Origin: Jiangella gansuensis DSM 44835
GTDB lineage: Bacteria > Actinomycetota > Actinomycetes > Jiangellales > Jiangellaceae
Length of the DNA stretch: 64,000 bases
NCBI RefSeq assembly: GCF_000515395.1
Contig: NZ_KI911782.1
Location: 4,090,606-4,154,605 of the forward strand
Direction: 5' to 3'
The translations under genes were made by a program, and so were the position numbers. Shown here piece by piece: positions 61,766-64,000 of this stretch (position 1 is its first letter; each line of letters begins with the position of its first letter). The notes below the pieces were generated by a model. The model did no database searches. It was not told the DNA's origin and saw only the letters and a list, made by a program, of their open reading frames with translations.

Positions 61766-61834
61766 CTCCCGCCTCAGCAGGCAAGCATTCCCGGTGAAGC
61801 GGGTGTAGCCATGCCGAACGTGATCATTTGGGAC
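61761..61834 (-). repeat. Dispersed palindromic repeat, copy F
   Basis: On the minus strand it begins TCCCAAATGATCACGTTCGG and continues CATGGCTACACCCGC...GGGAATGCTTGCC. It lies between the asnO start and the protease stop. Confidence 0.72.
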
Positions 61835-61846
61835 GGGCGGAACGTG

Positions 61847-61888
61847 CTTCGGCGGTGGCGCACGTCACGTCGTGCGCCACCGCCGAAG
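61847..61888 (-). terminator. Terminator of the trypsin-like protease gene
   Basis: CTTCGGCGGTGGCGCACG (61847-61864) pairs perfectly with 61871-61888, an 18-bp stem with a 6-base loop, 43 bp past the protease stop on the minus strand. Confidence 0.85.
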
Positions 61889-61931
61889 GGTGGATCTATG
61901 GTGCTGCGGCCGTCAGCCGCGGGTGCTCACC

Positions 61932-63320
61932 TCAGACGGCGGAACCCGCGCTGCGCCGGCGAGCGGCGAAGGCCAGACCGGCACCGCCGGCCACGAGCAG
62001 CAGGGCCAGCGCGGCGCCGGTCGTGGTGCTCGAGCCGGTGTCGGGCAGCTCCTCGTCACCGTTCTCGTCGCCCGGGTCCTCGGTGGGCTCCTCCGACGGC
62101 GTCTCCGTCGGAGTCGGCTCCTCGGTCGGCTCGTCCGTCGGCTCGTCCGTCGGCGTCGGCGTCGGGGTCGGCTCCTCGGTCGGCTCCGCCTCGCCGGCGA
62201 CCGTGATGGTCACGACGCCGATCTCGGAGTCCGTGTGACCGTCGTTGGCCAGGAACTGGAAGGTGTCCTCGCCCTCGAAGCCCTCGGCCGGCGTGTAGAT
62301 GACCGTGGCCAGCGTCTCCGGGTCCTCGGTCGTCAGGGTGCCGGTCTCGGCGTCGCTCACCTTGAAGCTCAGCTCGTCGCCCTCGGCGTCGTCCGCGACC
62401 AGCGCGATCTCGACCGGGGTGTCGATGGTGGTCTCGACCTCGATGGCCTGCGGGACAGCCGGGGTGTTCTCACCGGTGGCCACGGCCGCGATGCTGTCGG
62501 TGAAGGTGCTCAGCTGGGTGTAGATGCCCGGGTAACCGGCCTGGGCGCAGCCCTCGCCCCAGCTGACGATGCCGACCTGGACCAGCTCGCCACCGTCGTC
62601 CTCGCGGAAGATCGGGCCACCGGAGTCGCCCTGGCAGGCGTCGATGCCGCCGTCCTCCAGGTCACCGGCGCACAGCTCGGCGTCCGGGGTGAACGAGTCG
62701 CCGTAGGCCGCCGCGCAGTCCTCGTCGCTGACGAACGGAACGGTGACCTCGAGCATCACGTCACTGGCCGAGCCGCCCTCGGAGGTGGCGCCCCAGCCGG
62801 CGACGGTGAGGTCGCCGTTGTCGTAGGCGTCGTCGGTGACGACCGGCAGCGGGTCGATGCCCTCGACCGGCTCGGTCAGCTTGACCAGCGCCCAGTCGTT
62901 CGGGATGCCGCTGATGTTGGCCGAGTACACGTACTCGGACTGGTAGCCGGTCATGTCCGGGCTGTTGATGTCGTTCGACCCGAAGTAGACCGTGATGTTG
63001 GTGTCGGGGCCGGTGCCGTTGACGCAGTGCGCCGCGGTCAGCACGAGGTCCTCGGCGTAGAGCGAGCCGCCACAGGCGAAGGTGCCCTCGGGGGTCGCGA
63101 TCTCGACGAAGCCGATGAACGGGTACTCGCCCTCGGGGACCTCGGTCCCGCCGACGATGCGGGTCTGGTAGTCGCTGGGGGAGTCCTGCGTGATGAGGGC
63201 CTGCTGGGGCACCTCTTCGGCGGCGGCGGTGCCAGCGGTGCTGATCACCGTGGCACTGGTCACCATGGCCGCGAGCAGCGCGCCCGCGACGCGGGCCCGC
63301 CTGCGGAGGAAGGTGGTCAC
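61932..63320 (-). CDS. Sortase-anchored trypsin-like serine protease (S1) with Ig-like domain
   Basis: A 462-residue exported protease. A signal peptide (VAGALLAAMVTSATVISTAGTAAA) is followed by a short propeptide and mature N-terminus RIVGG (I55). The triad is H98 in LTAAHC, D142 in NDWALVKL and S233 in GDSGGP; D227 lies six residues before the serine, giving Arg/Lys specificity. A beta-sandwich Ig/cadherin-like domain (about 290-375) and a Thr/Pro/Glu-repeat spacer lead to LPDTG (425-429), a membrane helix and RRR, the sortase signal. It should sit on the cell wall. A perfect hairpin ends the gene. Confidence 0.93.
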   Translation of the reverse strand: MTTFLRRRARVAGALLAAMVTSATVISTAGTAAAEEVPQQALITQDSPSDYQTRIVGGTEVPEGEYPFIGFVEIATPEGTFACGGSLYAEDLVLTAAHCVNGTGPDTNITVYFGSNDINSPDMTGYQSEYVYSANISGIPNDWALVKLTEPVEGIDPLPVVTDDAYDNGDLTVAGWGATSEGGSASDVMLEVTVPFVSDEDCAAAYGDSFTPDAELCAGDLEDGGIDACQGDSGGPIFREDDGGELVQVGIVSWGEGCAQAGYPGIYTQLSTFTDSIAAVATGENTPAVPQAIEVETTIDTPVEIALVADDAEGDELSFKVSDAETGTLTTEDPETLATVIYTPAEGFEGEDTFQFLANDGHTDSEIGVVTITVAGEAEPTEEPTPTPTPTDEPTDEPTEEPTPTETPSEEPTEDPGDENGDEELPDTGSSTTTGAALALLLVAGGAGLAFAARRRSAGSAV

Positions 63321-63709
63321 ACTGTCTCCAATTCACATTACGTATGCATCATGAATCCGGACCCCTCGTCCGCCACGGGACCGTGACTTAGAGAGAGGCC
63401 CGAAATGCTGAGGATCGTACACGAGGCGGCAATCGACGGGAACCAACAGGAAGCGAACGGCGTCTAAAGCCGCCGGACACCCCGCTGGATCGGCGCTACT
63501 CGCTGCTCCGCGGTGCCGGTGCACCCTCCTGCGGGCGTGCATACCCGCAGGTCAGCATGGGTGAGCCGGGCAGGGTGAGCCACCGGGATGATCAGCCCTG
63601 CAGGAAGCAGGATGTCATGGATCGTGCCGGTGCCGGGCGTATCGCCGCGACGTGTCCGGGGCGAAAATCGGCGCGAGCCGGCCGGGGGCGCGCCGCTAGG
63701 CTCGACCGG
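63321..63709. other. Divergent intergenic region, no gene seen
   Basis: This 389-bp gap separates the protease and valS starts. CCTGCGGG/CCCGCAGG near 63525-63555 forms a short hairpin. The AT-richer stretch next to the protease start (about 63325-63360) is its probable promoter. I see no convincing small gene, and no T-box leader for valS on the plus strand. Confidence 0.5.
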
Positions 63710-64000
63710 GTGACCGACACCATCCGATCAGGGCCTGCCATCCCCGCCAAACCGACCGTCGACGGCCTGGCGGAGGTATGGGCGGCGCGCTGGGAGCGCG
63801 ACGGTGTCTACCGCTTCGACCGGACCCGGCCGCGCGCCGAGGTCTTCTCCATCGACACCCCGCCGCCGACGGTGAGCGGCTCGCTGCACGTCGGGCACGT
63901 CTTCTCCTACACCCACACCGACGTCATCGCCCGGTACCAGCGGATGCGGGGCAAGGCGGTGTTCTACCCGATGGGGTGGGACGACAACGGCCTGCCCACC
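63710..64000 (+). CDS. valS: Valine-tRNA ligase, partial (N-terminal 97 codons)
   Basis: The gene begins at GTG 63710 and runs off the right edge. The visible protein includes [78 protein letters not shown] is the class I HIGH motif, with P-P-P-T-V-S-G before it, and the [10 protein letters not shown] segment is typical of ValRS. It charges tRNA-Val. No ribosome site is strong, but the reading frame start fits the family. Confidence 0.92.
   Translation, partial: MTDTIRSGPAIPAKPTVDGLAEVWAARWERDGVYRFDRTRPRAEVFSIDTPPPTVSGSLHVGHVFSYTHTDVIARYQRMRGKAVFYPMGWDDNGLPT

Noticed and set aside
63333-63542. 69-codon minus-strand frame in the protease/valS gap
   Set aside because: No ribosome site, basic low-complexity composition, and no similarity that I recognise.
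63500-63545. T-box-like GGCACCGCGG on the minus strand near 63515
   Set aside because: It is on the strand opposite valS and lies before a protease gene. The surrounding stem I, specifier loop and antiterminator pairing are not evident.

Overview
The window is a 64 kb stretch of a high-GC actinobacterial chromosome. The base composition, frequent GTG starts and four-base ATGA/GTGA gene overlaps support this, as do several actinobacterial families: two-lipoyl SucB, the QcrCAB/CtaCDEF respiratory supercomplex genes, PspA-PspAA-HtpX-PspAB, DUF3043, DUF4192 and a SARP regulator. From memory, the order of the core genes resembles that of Streptomyces and relatives. Two lipoprotein serpins and a complete N-acetylglutaminylglutamine amide (NAGGN) operon suggest a less studied soil or halotolerant lineage, possibly near Jiangella; that placement is a guess. 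I see no rRNA, tRNA, CRISPR array, phage or complete insertion sequence.

Layout. Positions 1-15,200 hold a partial DedA protein, a membrane-anchored pseudokinase, an epimerase, sucB and lpdA, pepA, a phosphoesterase, gcvT, an MFS exporter, an aldo/keto reductase, an acetyltransferase and a DUF3043 protein. Positions 15,300-18,000 are the four-gene envelope-stress operon pspA-pspAA-htpX-pspAB. Positions 18,175-23,500 hold nadA, an acetyltransferase, glycerate kinase, erpA, and a cysteine desulfurase coupled to tusA. Positions 23,600-34,060 carry aerobic respiration: ctaC-ctaD-ctaF on the plus strand and ctaE-qcrC-qcrA-qcrB on the minus strand, separated by five accessory genes. Positions 34,300-41,300 hold a receiver-like protein coupled to trpD, a RAM-domain protein, a DEDD exonuclease/GIY-YIG fusion, a zinc ribbon plus NYN RNase pair and an NlpC/P60 hydrolase. 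Positions 41,400-47,200 are regulatory: a NarL-type two-component system and a SARP regulator divergent from an alpha/beta hydrolase.

The most unusual part is 47,219-51,850. Two tandem lipoprotein serpins lie downstream of a second, orphan cytochrome b (QcrB2). QcrB2 has lost one heme bH ligand and the acidic residue of the Qo motif, and no Rieske or cytochrome c gene accompanies it. Its divergent promoter region carries five copies of a 9-bp motif. After glucokinase, a nuclease, an esterase and plsC comes the osmolyte operon asnO-ngg-M42 peptidase, then a sortase-anchored trypsin-like protease and the start of valS.

A dispersed palindromic repeat of about 75-95 bp occurs at least six times between genes (near 2.4, 13.0, 34.2, 39.8, 56.7 and 61.8 kb). 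A separate 274-bp element with inverted ends sits at 7.4-7.6 kb. No search or structure prediction was run: family names rest on recognised motifs, and functions of small proteins are mostly unassigned.
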